A stretch of DNA of 64,000 nucleotides from Coriobacteriaceae bacterium (GTDB lineage: Bacteria > Actinomycetota > Coriobacteriia > Coriobacteriales > Coriobacteriaceae). This document shows, piece after piece, positions 31,660-40,730 of the stretch; the first letter of the stretch is position 1; each line of letters opens with the position of its first letter. The position numbers were made by a program, and so were the translations under genes. The stretch is taken from assembly GCA_902364975.1 (NCBI GenBank), contig CABJFQ010000001.1, positions 345,172-409,171 of the forward strand, read 5' to 3'. The notes below the pieces were generated by a model that saw nothing but the letters and a program-made list of their open reading frames with translations, ran no database searches and had not been told where the DNA came from.

Positions 31660-34542
31660 CTAAATAAACACGTCGACGAGGATGGGCATAAGGTTGAGCA
31701 GGCCAAACACCAGCGCCACGCCCCAGCCGAGCTTAAAGCAGCTGCGCCAGGTGCTGCGGGCGAAGGTGTTGTCGATCAGTACCTCGACAAAATACGTCGC
31801 GACCATCACGACCAGGGCGACCACCCAGCTCACCGGGTTGTCCCAGACAAAGAACATGCCCACCCACATCAAAAACAGCACGGTCTCGCACCAGTGCATA
31901 AGGGTCATCTTGGCCAGCGTGCTGCCGCTCATCTCGGTGGCGACGCCCTGGACAATCTCCTGATGCGCGTGATGCGAGTACGAAAGGTCAAACGGCGACT
32001 TACGCAGCTTGATGGTGAGCACCGCGAGCAGCGCAAGGAAAATGGGCGCGCTGTACACGATGATGGGGGCCGACTGCCCCGTCACGGCGATGGAATCGAA
32101 GCTGTCGGTGGCAAGGTACAGGCCCACGCTCATCAGCAGAACGGCGGGCTCGTAACTCATGACCTGCAGCAACTCACGATCGGCACCAACCTGGGCAAAC
32201 GGGCTTTGCGTCGAGGCGGACGCCAGCACCACAAAGATCGCGGCGAGCGTAACCATAAAAGCGCACAGCAGCGTGTTGGAACCCGACACAAAGATGCCGC
32301 CGCCCACGACGGTAAAGATGAGCGCGCATGCCATATAGGTATCGTCCATGGTGTTTACGCTGGCAGGAGCCTTGCGCAGCAGCTTGGCAACGTCGTAGAA
32401 CGGTTGCAGCAGGCGCGGGCCCACACGGCCCTGCATGCGGGCCGAAAGCTTGCGGTCAAGGCCGTCGATCAGGCCACCCACAAGCGGCGCAATCAAGGCA
32501 AACGCCACGGTACCAATAAATATGCCCACGACACCCGAACCTTCAAAATACTTACCGCGCAGCACCGAGGGCGCACTCATGGCAAGTCTCTCGGGCCCAA
32601 TCCACGCGCAACACAGCAGCGCAAACAAGATAATGCTGCAGCACACGACGCTACCCGCGGGGCCAATACGCTTCTCGCCAAGGGCGTCCTCCGAGTACCA
32701 ATTGCGCTTTTCGGCCTTCACCTCGTGTCCCATCGAGCCGCGGAAATGGCGGTAATTGTCGGTTCCCACGCCCGAAAGATATACGTTTACGTGCGGTTTG
32801 TTGCTCACGCGGAATGAAGTCAGCAGCACCACGGCGATAAACGCCACGATAACCACCATCAGATACATGGAGTCCTTGCCAATAACGTACGGCACGCGGC
32901 CAAACACCATGGCCAAGTAAGGCGACACCAGGCCGCTCGAGATGAGCGGGAACGCCACGCAGCAAAGAATCAGCAGCGCGGCGATGGTGTTGAGGGCCAT
33001 CCATTCGGTCTTATGGACATTGACCTCAACGTTTTGAGCCGTGGGGTCGACGCCCGAAAGCTTGGCAAGCCACTTGCCCCAGAAGAAGAACGTCGCGGCC
33101 GAGCCAAAGGCAAGCACCATGATCATGAGCACGTTGCCGGTCTGCGCGAACGCCACCAGGGCGCCCCACTTGGACACGAGCATGCCAAACGGTGCCACGA
33201 ACATGCCCATGATGCCCAGCATCATCAGACGCGTAAGGTGCGGCATGCGGCTGAACATACCGTCCATGTCCTCGATATTGCGGCTGCCGATATGATGCTC
33301 GGCCGTGCCCACGCACAGGAACAGCAGCGACTTGGCCACCGTGTGGAACAGGATCAGGAAGATGGCGGCCCATACGGCCTCGGGCGCGCCGACACCCAAG
33401 CAAGCACTGATGAGGCCCAAGTTGGAAATGGTGGAGTACGCGAGGACGCGTTTGGCGTTGCTCTGCGAGATGGCCATGAGGGCAGCGAGCAAAAACGTGA
33501 TGGCACCCACGCTCGTGACCATAAAGCCGGTCACGGGATAGATGGCATAGAGCGGGCTGAGCTTGACCATCAGGAACACGCCGGCTTTGACCATGGTTGA
33601 CGAGTGCAGCAGGGCACTCGTGGGCGTGGGGGCAACCATGGCACCCAATAGCCAAGTGTGGAACGGCATCTGTGCGGCCTTGGTGAGCGCGGCAAGCGAC
33701 AGCAACAGGACCGGCATCACCAGCAGCGCGGATTGCGCGGTTCCGGCGCTGGAAAGCTCGATCATGCCCGAGATGGTCAGCGGCATGCCGTTAACGTGCA
33801 GGTACATGAGTCCGGCCAAAAACGCGATGCCGCCCAGCATGTTGAGGATGATCTGGGTGAAAGCGTTTTTTATGGCCTCGGGCGTGCGCGTGTAGCCAAT
33901 CATGAGGAACGAGCACACGGTGGTGATTTCCCAGCCACAGAACAGCCACTCAAGGTTGTCGCTTGTCACGATGACGAACATGGCCGAGAGGAACAGGAAC
34001 ATAAGCGCCAGGAACTGCGGGCGTCGGTCGGGCGCCGCCTGCCCGCGCAGCGCTGCCTCGTGCTCGTCGTGGGCCTGGAAGTCCTTCATGTAGCCCAGGG
34101 CGTACACGCAGATAAGGCTGCCGACAATGCCGACGGCAAGCACCATGATCACACTCATGTAATCCAGGTAGAGCGGCGTGGCGGTGACAACCTCGGCCGC
34201 GGGCAGCGTCATGGCAGCGAAGGCAACCGAACCCACCAGCTGCACCACGCCGAGCACCGTGGTGAGCGTGCTCTTATATTTACGCGCGTTGTACAGGATG
34301 ACGGCGCACAGGATCACGTCGATGACGGAGCTGATGATCGAGAGCACATGCGAGGTGCCGGGGGCAACCTCGAAGCTCTGCGGGCCCGTGCCAAAAAACA
34401 TGACGGCGACTACAACCGTCACCGCCATAATGATGCCAGAGCCTACAAGCCCTAGCGCATCGCGGGCGCGGTCACCGCGCGCGAGCAGCATGCCCAGCGC
34501 CGGTACCAGCGGAAACAGGGTAAGGAAATACAGTAGCGTCAT
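31660..34542 (-). CDS. Fused hydrogenase membrane subunits: NuoL/EchA-like plus NuoH/EchB-like
   Basis: 960 residues in one open frame with about 22 hydrophobic helices. Residues 1-620 are an antiporter-like NuoL/EchA domain with conserved W-E-x-T (about 207-211), K in TKAAQMPFHTWLLGAM and H in LLHSSTM. Residues about 660-960 are a NuoH/EchB-like domain with GLIDGLDRKLSARMQGRVGP and a charged RKSPFDLSYSHHAHQE loop, which contacts the hydrogenase. These two proteins are separate in known Ech and complex I operons. Fusion would fix their 1:1 ratio in the ion-pumping arm. The start ATG follows GGGGGAG. First gene of the operon. Confidence 0.88.
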   Translation of the reverse strand: MTLLYFLTLFPLVPALGMLLARGDRARDALGLVGSGIIMAVTVVVAVMFFGTGPQSFEVAPGTSHVLSIISSVIDVILCAVILYNARKYKSTLTTVLGVVQLVGSVAFAAMTLPAAEVVTATPLYLDYMSVIMVLAVGIVGSLICVYALGYMKDFQAHDEHEAALRGQAAPDRRPQFLALMFLFLSAMFVIVTSDNLEWLFCGWEITTVCSFLMIGYTRTPEAIKNAFTQIILNMLGGIAFLAGLMYLHVNGMPLTISGMIELSSAGTAQSALLVMPVLLLSLAALTKAAQMPFHTWLLGAMVAPTPTSALLHSSTMVKAGVFLMVKLSPLYAIYPVTGFMVTSVGAITFLLAALMAISQSNAKRVLAYSTISNLGLISACLGVGAPEAVWAAIFLILFHTVAKSLLFLCVGTAEHHIGSRNIEDMDGMFSRMPHLTRLMMLGIMGMFVAPFGMLVSKWGALVAFAQTGNVLMIMVLAFGSAATFFFWGKWLAKLSGVDPTAQNVEVNVHKTEWMALNTIAALLILCCVAFPLISSGLVSPYLAMVFGRVPYVIGKDSMYLMVVIVAFIAVVLLTSFRVSNKPHVNVYLSGVGTDNYRHFRGSMGHEVKAEKRNWYSEDALGEKRIGPAGSVVCCSIILFALLCCAWIGPERLAMSAPSVLRGKYFEGSGVVGIFIGTVAFALIAPLVGGLIDGLDRKLSARMQGRVGPRLLQPFYDVAKLLRKAPASVNTMDDTYMACALIFTVVGGGIFVSGSNTLLCAFMVTLAAIFVVLASASTQSPFAQVGADRELLQVMSYEPAVLLMSVGLYLATDSFDSIAVTGQSAPIIVYSAPIFLALLAVLTIKLRKSPFDLSYSHHAHQEIVQGVATEMSGSTLAKMTLMHWCETVLFLMWVGMFFVWDNPVSWVVALVVMVATYFVEVLIDNTFARSTWRSCFKLGWGVALVFGLLNLMPILVDVFI

Positions 34543-34792
34543 ACCATCACTCCCCCATGCAAAAACGCTGCAATTGTTTAACGTTATAGCTCAGTTGAGG
34601 AGTAGCGGCGGCGGGTTTTCGGTCAACTGGGGAGTTTTAGGCGTACGGGGTAACGAGTCTGTCCGCTTTGGAGCAGAGAGGCGACGCTCCCCCTATCGCG
34701 GCGGCGGGCGCACGGGCCACTGCGCGCGGTTTATTAACCACTTTGGAGGATGTTCCAGTAGGCTCACGACGGTCCAAAAAGTTGGCGCGGCA
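34543..34792. other. Gap upstream of the hydrogenase operon, no gene
   Basis: About 250 bases between the hydrogenase start and the terminator of the next gene. It should contain the hydrogenase promoter on the minus strand, but I cannot point to a convincing -35/-10 pair. No repeat of the families described here is present. Confidence 0.4.
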
Positions 34793-34817
34793 AGAAAAAT
34801 GCGCCCCTGTGGGCGCA
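34793..34817 (-). terminator. Terminator of the orphan HTH gene
   Basis: TGCGCCC-CTGT-GGGCGCA (34800-34817) is followed on the minus strand by TTTTTCTT, 12 bases past the stop at 34830. Confidence 0.88.
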
Positions 34818-34829
34818 CCATCCCGTTCG

Positions 34830-35234
34830 CTATTCCGCCTTTTTAACGCGCGGCTTGCGACCGCGCGGCTTATCAACCAGCGCGGACTCACCGCTCTCGC
34901 GATACTGGCGGCACCAAGCCTTGACCGAAGACTCGCTGGGAATCTTGTGCTTGATCATGGCCTCGCGAACCGTTAAGCCGTTTTCCAAGCGGTCCTTGAC
35001 CACGGCGAGCTTAACTTCGTACGAATAGGTGTGATGATGCGAACCGGCGTTGAGAACGGCGTCGGCACCGCCTACGGCATACGCGCGGGCCCACTGACGA
35101 GCCGTGGCCTGGGGAATGCCAAGCTCCGCGGCGAGGGCGCGATGACCGACCCCCTCTTGGAGGATCTCGACGGCGCGCTGCCTAACCTCGGGCGCATGCG
35201 TGCGAGTCCTAGTTGCTTCCGACATACCTGCCAC
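34830..35234 (-). CDS. Orphan transposase-type helix-turn-helix protein
   Basis: 134 residues with two helix-turn-helix units: about 17-50 (VEILQEGVGHRALAAELGIP) and about 75-118 (LTVREAMIKHKIPSESSVKAW), followed by a basic tail. This is the arrangement of IS3/IS481-type OrfA DNA-binding proteins. No catalytic OrfB, no terminal repeats and no target duplication are visible. It is either an IS remnant or a domesticated regulator; its own promoter region and clean terminator favour an active single gene. The start is taken as GTG 35234, seven bases after AAGG; an ATG at 35225 has no usable ribosome-binding site. Confidence 0.65.
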   Translation of the reverse strand: MAGMSEATRTRTHAPEVRQRAVEILQEGVGHRALAAELGIPQATARQWARAYAVGGADAVLNAGSHHHTYSYEVKLAVVKDRLENGLTVREAMIKHKIPSESSVKAWCRQYRESGESALVDKPRGRKPRVKKAE

Positions 35235-35561
35235 TTCTTAGCCTTAACCGTTAATCTGCTTTCTTACGTGCAAGTTAGATAGTAGCATTTTACTGTTTGC
35301 TCAAAGCAGTTAATTAAAATAGACGCGGCGTTATCTGGGCATTTGGCACCAATTTACGACATTTCTTTATCGATTATTTACGCTGGTAGCTGACTCGCAG
35401 CCAATCGTCATTCGCCTGTCAACAAAATTGACACCTCTTTATGTCCTTTGGCATAGAGGATATAGTTATTAACCCCTCCCCCAATAATTTTGAGTAATCG
35501 GCAAGGCAGTAGACGTCCTTACTCCTCATGATTACCGCGCATTGCCATCCACCGAAGCAAA
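35235..35561. other. AT-rich intergenic region, no gene
   Basis: About 330 bases, clearly richer in A/T than the surroundings, with stop codons in all frames. It must hold the promoter of the minus-strand HTH gene. The base composition suggests acquired DNA or a remnant of a lost mobile element. I see no structured RNA that I can name. Confidence 0.4.
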
Positions 35562-35599
35562 ACAAAAAGGGCGGGGCCTGCTGCGCTTGCAGGCCCCGC
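35562..35599 (-). terminator. Terminator of the OYE-type reductase gene
   Basis: GCGGGGCCTGC (35571-35581) pairs with GCAGGCCCCGC (35589-35599); the minus strand continues CCTTTTTGTTTT. It lies about 75 bases downstream of the reductase stop. Confidence 0.9.
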
Positions 35600-35674
35600 A
35601 CCGGTTGACACCCGACGGGACACAGCCGGGCGAGGCGGATCCGTGCTACCGCCCCGCCTGGCCGCGATGTTCAA

Positions 35675-37705
35675 CTACAGCTCGTTGGCCGCGTGATACG
35701 CCGTGCGAATGGCGCTCGCAATGTCGGCGGTGCGCTCGCCCGAGCAGTCGCCCACGCAGGTCACGGGCACCGTCACGCCATCCAGGTCAAACGCGTTGGC
35801 CTTGGAGCCCACGGCCATCACCACGTAATCGCAGGCGATCTTCACCGGCTCCTCGGGGCCGTCCTCGGTGGTGTGCACGGCCTCCACGCCCTCGTCGGTA
35901 ACGGCGGTCAGGCGGGTCTTAACGTGCTGTTCCACGTTGTGGGCGGCGAAGTCGCTCATGATCAGCGGCAGAATGGTCTCGGACTCGCCCGCGGCAATCT
36001 TGTCGAGCATCTCGACGATCGCCACCTCGCAGCCGTGCTGCAGCAGGTACTCGGCAGTCTCGGTGCCCACCAGGCCACCGCCAATGACGGCGACGCGCCC
36101 GCTGAGCTCCACCTTGCCGGCCAGCACGTCCCAGCTCGAGACGACCTTGTCCGAGTCGGCACCCGGAACGGGGATGACCACGTCGTGTGCGCCCACGGCC
36201 ACAATCGCGGCGTCGGCGGCGTTGAGATCCTCGGCCGTAGCGGCATGGTTGAGCTCGACCTTCACGCCCAGGCCGGGCAGAATCTTCTCGTAATACTCGA
36301 CCGAGCGCATAATCTCATCCTTGCGCGGAGGCGCGGCCGCCAGCACAATCTGGCCGCCCAAGTGATCGCTCGCCTCATAGACGGTCACGTCGTAGCCGCG
36401 CTTGGCCGCCACGCGTGCGGCCTCCAGGCCGGCAATACCGCCGCCCACCACGGCGATCTTCTTGTCGCCCTCGCCCGGCTTAATGGCGATGGTCGCCTCG
36501 TCGCCGTTCTCGGCGTTGAGCACGCACGAGATGTACTTGCGGTTTTGAATCGCATCGACGCAGCCCTTGTTGCAGTTGAGGCACTCGCGGATGGGCTCGC
36601 CGGTCGCGGCCTTCAGCGCAATGTCGGGGTCGCACATGAGCGAGCGGCCATAGGCGATAATGTCGGCCGCGCCGTCCTCAAGAATCTTCTCGCCGGCCTC
36701 GACCGAAACAACACGGCCGACGGTGGCCACCGGCACGGAGACCAGGGCCTTGACGCGCTCGGCCACCGGCAGCGTCCAGTTGTAGGGCATGGCACCCATG
36801 GGCGGAATGGTGTCGCCCATGTTGCCGGTGTGGTTGGCCTGCGCGACCTGGATCATGTCGATGCCCGCGCCCTCGAGCAGCTTGGCGAACTCGCAGGCCT
36901 CGTCGGGCTGCAGGCCACCCTTGCCGCGCGGCGTGCCGTCGGGGTTCTCCATGATCACGGGCAGTTTGTACTCCACCATCAGCTGCGGCGCGGCCTCCTT
37001 AATGGCGGCGACGACCTCGAGCGCATAGCGAACGCGGTTCTCGAACGAACCGCCGTACTCGTCGGTACGCTTGTTGAGGATGGCCGAACATAGCGAACCC
37101 ACCAAGCGGTCGCCGTGGACCTCGATGGCGTCAATGCCGGCCTGCTGCGCGCGAGCGGCCGAGGCGGCGATGGCCTCCTTGATCTGGGTGAGCTGCTCTA
37201 CGCTCGCCTCGTTCACAAAGTGCTGCATATCGTGGTGCAACTTGGCGTAGGCCTGCTTGCGGATCTCGTTGGACTCGGCCATCTTGGCGGCAAAGGTCTC
37301 CTCGTCGCCGGCGGCCTTAGCCTCCTGCGCAGCCTTGGCGGCGGCCATGGAACCCATGACCATGCGGCCGACACCGGGCACGTCGTACTCGGGGTGGAAC
37401 AGCTGCAGCGCGACCTTGGCGCCGTGCTTGTGAACGGCGTCGGCCAGCGCCTTAAACGTGGGGATCTGGGCGTCGGTCGCCAACTTGGGCGTGGGGCTCG
37501 CGGTCATAACGGGAGCGACGTCGCCGATGACGATGTAGCTCACGCCGCCACGGGCTAGGCGCTCGTAAAAAGCCAGGCTGCGCTCGCCGATGGAACCGTC
37601 GCGCTCCTCGTAGCCGGTGGTCAGCGGCGGGAACATAATGCGGTTTTTGAGCTCAAGGGGGCCAACCGTAATGGGCTGGAGCAGCTTGGATGCAGGTGCG
37701 GTCAT
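35675..37705 (-). CDS. Old-Yellow-Enzyme/FadH-type NAD(P)H:enoate (or dienoyl-CoA) reductase
   Basis: 676 residues. An N-terminal FMN TIM barrel of the OYE family (about 8-375), a [4Fe-4S] motif C-L-N-C-N-K-G-C then a Cys eleven residues later (about 378-397), then an FAD/NAD(P)H pyridine-nucleotide disulfide-reductase-like half (from about 415, with VVGGGIAGLEAA and a second IGGGLVGTETAE). This is the plan of 2,4-dienoyl-CoA reductase, trimethylamine dehydrogenase and the bile-acid enzyme BaiCD. A 45-residue charged helix (about 130-175) is inserted in the barrel. The start 37705 is seven bases after GAGAGG. Probably reduces a C=C bond; the substrate is not deducible. A PucR-type regulator is divergent. 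Confidence 0.82.
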   Translation of the reverse strand: MTAPASKLLQPITVGPLELKNRIMFPPLTTGYEERDGSIGERSLAFYERLARGGVSYIVIGDVAPVMTASPTPKLATDAQIPTFKALADAVHKHGAKVALQLFHPEYDVPGVGRMVMGSMAAAKAAQEAKAAGDEETFAAKMAESNEIRKQAYAKLHHDMQHFVNEASVEQLTQIKEAIAASAARAQQAGIDAIEVHGDRLVGSLCSAILNKRTDEYGGSFENRVRYALEVVAAIKEAAPQLMVEYKLPVIMENPDGTPRGKGGLQPDEACEFAKLLEGAGIDMIQVAQANHTGNMGDTIPPMGAMPYNWTLPVAERVKALVSVPVATVGRVVSVEAGEKILEDGAADIIAYGRSLMCDPDIALKAATGEPIRECLNCNKGCVDAIQNRKYISCVLNAENGDEATIAIKPGEGDKKIAVVGGGIAGLEAARVAAKRGYDVTVYEASDHLGGQIVLAAAPPRKDEIMRSVEYYEKILPGLGVKVELNHAATAEDLNAADAAIVAVGAHDVVIPVPGADSDKVVSSWDVLAGKVELSGRVAVIGGGLVGTETAEYLLQHGCEVAIVEMLDKIAAGESETILPLIMSDFAAHNVEQHVKTRLTAVTDEGVEAVHTTEDGPEEPVKIACDYVVMAVGSKANAFDLDGVTVPVTCVGDCSGERTADIASAIRTAYHAANEL

Positions 37706-37841
37706 GGACATTCCTCTCTTATAGGCGCGGCGGCGATGGTGCCGCGTAGTTGTCTAGAGGATATGGCATGGGAGCACAGTGGCGCAACGGAAATCGGCAG
37801 ACAGCAGGTAGCGGCAGGTGGATGGGGCGGGGCGGCCCGTC

Positions 37842-38063
37842 GGTTTGTCTCGATCTGTAACAGTAAGACCCTATTTTGCCGAGCAACTGTTACAGATTGA
37901 GACAAACCAATCTAGCCTGCCGAAAGATCTAGATCTGTAACAGTTACTCAGTAAAAACCGTCCCTCGTGTTACAGATTTAGACAAACGAAGACCGTCCTG
38001 CCGAAACATCTCAATCTGTAACAACTACAGACCAAAACCGGACCCACCTGTTACAGATCGAGA
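37842..38063. repeat. Alternating-arm palindrome array A (three units)
   Basis: Three palindromic units with arm TCTCGATCTGTAACA (variants): core spans 37848-37902, 37928-37982 and 38009-38063, starting 80 and 81 bases apart. In the first unit the arms extend to 22 bases (37842-37863 with 37887-37908) with one mismatch. Each unit encloses 25 bases that differ between units, and spacers of 25-26 bases, mostly starting CAAAC, separate the units. The array fills the divergent promoter region between the reductase and the PucR-type regulator. Confidence 0.85.
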
Positions 38064-38206
38064 CAAACCCCAATAACAACGACACCGTCCCCGTTCGAGG
38101 AAACGACCGCCACACTCACCGTTTTAAACAACCTGGCACCGCTCAGCCTGCGATAATAATTTGGTCACGCGTCGACTACGGCGAAGACGCGGCAGAAGGG
38201 ACACCC

Positions 38207-39520
38207 ATGCAACCGAGTACCACCGATACGTCTACCGCAAAGCAAGCGCTGCTCGAGGCGCTCTTGAGCGACGCGGGGCTCAAGAGCCTCACGCAAACGG
38301 CCTCTGCCGCTATGGACAACCCGGTGCTCGTCGTCGATCCCGTGTACCGCTATGCCGCCCGCGGCGGCTTTGAGCTCGACGATGACGACGACTCCCCCTT
38401 TGCAGCCATCACCCGCGCCGAGCTCTCCGAAGGTGACATGCTGCAGGACGAAGCCGTGCGATACATCATCAAATGCGGCTTAGACGAGGAGATTGCCCGC
38501 TCGACAGGCCCGCTTACACGCTATAACGACATGTTCCGCCTCAACACCATGACCGATGCGATCAAGGTGCACGGCACGTGTCTGGGCCGGGCGATGATGA
38601 TCGAACGCAATCACGCCTTTGGCGATAGCGATCGCGAGGTCTTTGAGTTCTTTGTCCGACTGCTCGCGCAAGAACTGCAGAAAGGCGGCTTTCTTTCGTT
38701 GGGCGGCCCGCAACAGGGGCCATATTTTCTCTCGCGCCTCCTGGACGACGAAATCCCCAACCCCATCACCTGCACACGCAAAATGCAGCTCGTCGGCTTT
38801 GCGCCGCTTCCCGCCCTCTACGTTGTATGCCTGCTCAAAAAAGATTCCCAGCTCGAGGCGCGCGAGGCGGAGAGCATCCGAGGACAATTGCAGCCGCTAC
38901 TGCACCATAGCCTTATCACCATGTACGGAGGTGAGCTCGTGGCGCTGGTAAGCCGTCCGCCCTCCACGCAGCTACCCGCCAACGATGAGGCGATCCTTGC
39001 CCGCGTTGCTGCCACGAACAATTTGTTCATTGGCATCAGCAACGAGTTTTCCCAGGCAACCGATGTGCGTTCGCACCTCAATCAGGCACGCGCCGCCATT
39101 CGATACGGCTCGACCTTTACCAAAATCCTCGAAGACACCCATGTGTATCGCTATTGCGAATACACCTACATGGAAATGCTCGACATCTGCAACGACCACA
39201 TCAACCTTATAAACTACTGCCATCCGGCAATCTGGGCACTTTGGAAGCATGACCAGTCGCACGATTCCGAGCTGGTCGAGACGCTCTTTGCCTTTATGCA
39301 GCACAGCTGTAACACGGTGCGCACCGCCGCGATCTTGTCGCTTCACAAAAACACGCTGCTCTATCGCATTAACCGCATAAAGGAAATCACCGGTAACGAC
39401 TTGGCATCGGGAGAGGACCTCTTTTTGTTCCACCTCTCGATTCGCACCCTAATCTACCTTGGCTTTCTTGAGCCGAGGATTAAGCCCCGCACCAGCGCCG
39501 ACCTGCACTGCCGCAAGTAG
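38207..39520 (+). CDS. PucR/CdaR-type transcriptional regulator
   Basis: 437 residues. The C-terminal 60 residues are the HTH_30 domain of the PucR/CdaR family (LSLHKNTLLYRINRIKEITG). The middle part is a GGDEF-like degenerate domain usual in this family, and the N-terminal 170 residues are a sensory region of unknown ligand. Such proteins regulate catabolic operons, commonly adjacent ones. It lies head to head with the OYE-type reductase across array A, and tail to tail with the flavodoxin-like gene. GAAGGG precedes the ATG. It is the likely regulator of the flavoenzyme cluster. Confidence 0.85.
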   Translation: MQPSTTDTSTAKQALLEALLSDAGLKSLTQTASAAMDNPVLVVDPVYRYAARGGFELDDDDDSPFAAITRAELSEGDMLQDEAVRYIIKCGLDEEIARSTGPLTRYNDMFRLNTMTDAIKVHGTCLGRAMMIERNHAFGDSDREVFEFFVRLLAQELQKGGFLSLGGPQQGPYFLSRLLDDEIPNPITCTRKMQLVGFAPLPALYVVCLLKKDSQLEAREAESIRGQLQPLLHHSLITMYGGELVALVSRPPSTQLPANDEAILARVAATNNLFIGISNEFSQATDVRSHLNQARAAIRYGSTFTKILEDTHVYRYCEYTYMEMLDICNDHINLINYCHPAIWALWKHDQSHDSELVETLFAFMQHSCNTVRTAAILSLHKNTLLYRINRIKEITGNDLASGEDLFLFHLSIRTLIYLGFLEPRIKPRTSADLHCRK

Positions 39521-39542
39521 GCCGGGCGGGGCTTGGGCAAAA

Positions 39543-40535
39543 CTAGTCGCGCTTAATCTCCAGCGTGGGGAACGTCATCTTGGCGTACTTTTCCATGAGC
39601 GGCTTTACTTCGTCCATATGGGCGAAGAACTCGTCGCGGGTCTTGTTGATCTCGTTGAGGTGCTCGGCGCGCGCGTGGTCGTCGTTGCGGTCGCGAATCA
39701 GGCCGTTCTCGGCAATCTTGAGCTTGGGGCGACCGGTGCGCTCGTCGGTTACGATATCGCCGCCCGCGCCGCAGACCGCACACTCCCAGGGAAACTCGAC
39801 CCCATCCCAATGCTTGTCGCCGGGGTACACCAGGGAGCTGTGGCAGTTGGGACACACGCCGTCATCCGGATCGCCCAGCCAGCAGCGCTCGTCAACAGGC
39901 GTGCGAATGGCCTTGACGATGTTCTCGCCCATCTTGTGGGCGCGGGCGATCTGTCCGCCCCACTCCACGTCGTCTCCCCACACAAAAGCATTGCCCGGGC
40001 GGCCGTCGCGCTGCGCCATATAGCGATCGACGACAGTCATCGACATGGTAAACATAGTCGCCTGCAGGCTCTCCAGTGCCAGGGACTGCCAATCGTGCAT
40101 GGAGCCGCCGACGGAGATGAGGCCGGCAACGGTATGCGGATTCTCCTTTACGGCACCGATGGCAAGCAAGAACGAAAGCTCGTATGCCAAGAAGCGCTGG
40201 GCAAAGCGGGTGTACACCGAGCTGGGCGTAAGGTCGTAGGTCGGAACCGAGAAGATCACGCCCTGGCAGGTCTGCAGTTCGCGAATAATCGCATCTACAT
40301 CGTCTTTGTTTTTAAGAACGCAGCCGTGATATTCCTTTTGCAGGCCGGCGCCCATCTTTCCCATCTGCATGGTGCAGCCCTCGCAACCGGTGCAGGGCAA
40401 GATGTTATAGTCGAACAAATTGATCAGCTCGACCTCGCCGCCAGCCTCGCGCACCGCGCAAAGGGCCTCTTTGGCCAAAGCCTCGCCGTTGCCACCGTGC
40501 CTGCCGGCACAAATCGCCATCACTTTAAACGACAT
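39543..40535 (-). CDS. NADPH-dependent FMN reductase-like (flavodoxin fold) protein with C-terminal zinc ribbon
   Basis: 330 residues. The N-terminal 210 are an iron-sulfur flavoprotein-like FMN reductase: AGRHGGNGEALAKEA for phosphate binding, then C-T-G-C-E-G-C (about 47-53), where ISF-type proteins bind a [4Fe-4S] cluster, and PTYDLTPSS at the flavin. Residues about 240-275 hold two C-x2-C pairs (CPNC, CAVC), a rubredoxin-like metal site. The C-terminus is helical and charged. The start ATG 40535 follows GGAGAGGAG. It probably relays single electrons in the pathway of its neighbours. Confidence 0.78.
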   Translation of the reverse strand: MSFKVMAICAGRHGGNGEALAKEALCAVREAGGEVELINLFDYNILPCTGCEGCTMQMGKMGAGLQKEYHGCVLKNKDDVDAIIRELQTCQGVIFSVPTYDLTPSSVYTRFAQRFLAYELSFLLAIGAVKENPHTVAGLISVGGSMHDWQSLALESLQATMFTMSMTVVDRYMAQRDGRPGNAFVWGDDVEWGGQIARAHKMGENIVKAIRTPVDERCWLGDPDDGVCPNCHSSLVYPGDKHWDGVEFPWECAVCGAGGDIVTDERTGRPKLKIAENGLIRDRNDDHARAEHLNEINKTRDEFFAHMDEVKPLMEKYAKMTFPTLEIKRD

Positions 40536-40676
40536 GGTCGCTCCTCTCCAGAGCATTTTGGACACGGATTCTGCCCGTGTGTACTTCGCAAAAAGCGTAC
40601 GGCAGACGCAAAACATGCGCACCGTCCAGGCAACCAAGGCTCATGCGATAGTCTGCAGGGCATCTCGTGCAGATAA

Positions 40677-40723
40677 ACAAAGTCCCCTCCCGCCCTGCTC
40701 AATGTGGGCAAAACGAGAGGGGG
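40677..40723 (-). terminator. Probable terminator after the NuoF-like gene
   Basis: CCCCTCCCG (40684-40692) pairs with CGAGAGGGGG (40714-40723) with one internal mismatch; ACTTTG follows on the minus strand. Moderate T-run, so the call is tentative. Confidence 0.55.
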
Positions 40724-40730
40724 AATCGCG

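Noticed and set aside
34830..35234. Complete IS3 element
   Set aside because: Only an OrfA-like protein is present; no integrase frame, terminal repeats or target duplication were seen.
37842..38063. CRISPR array
   Set aside because: Spacing is regular, but arms alternate orientation, units have only three members, and no cas gene is within the window.
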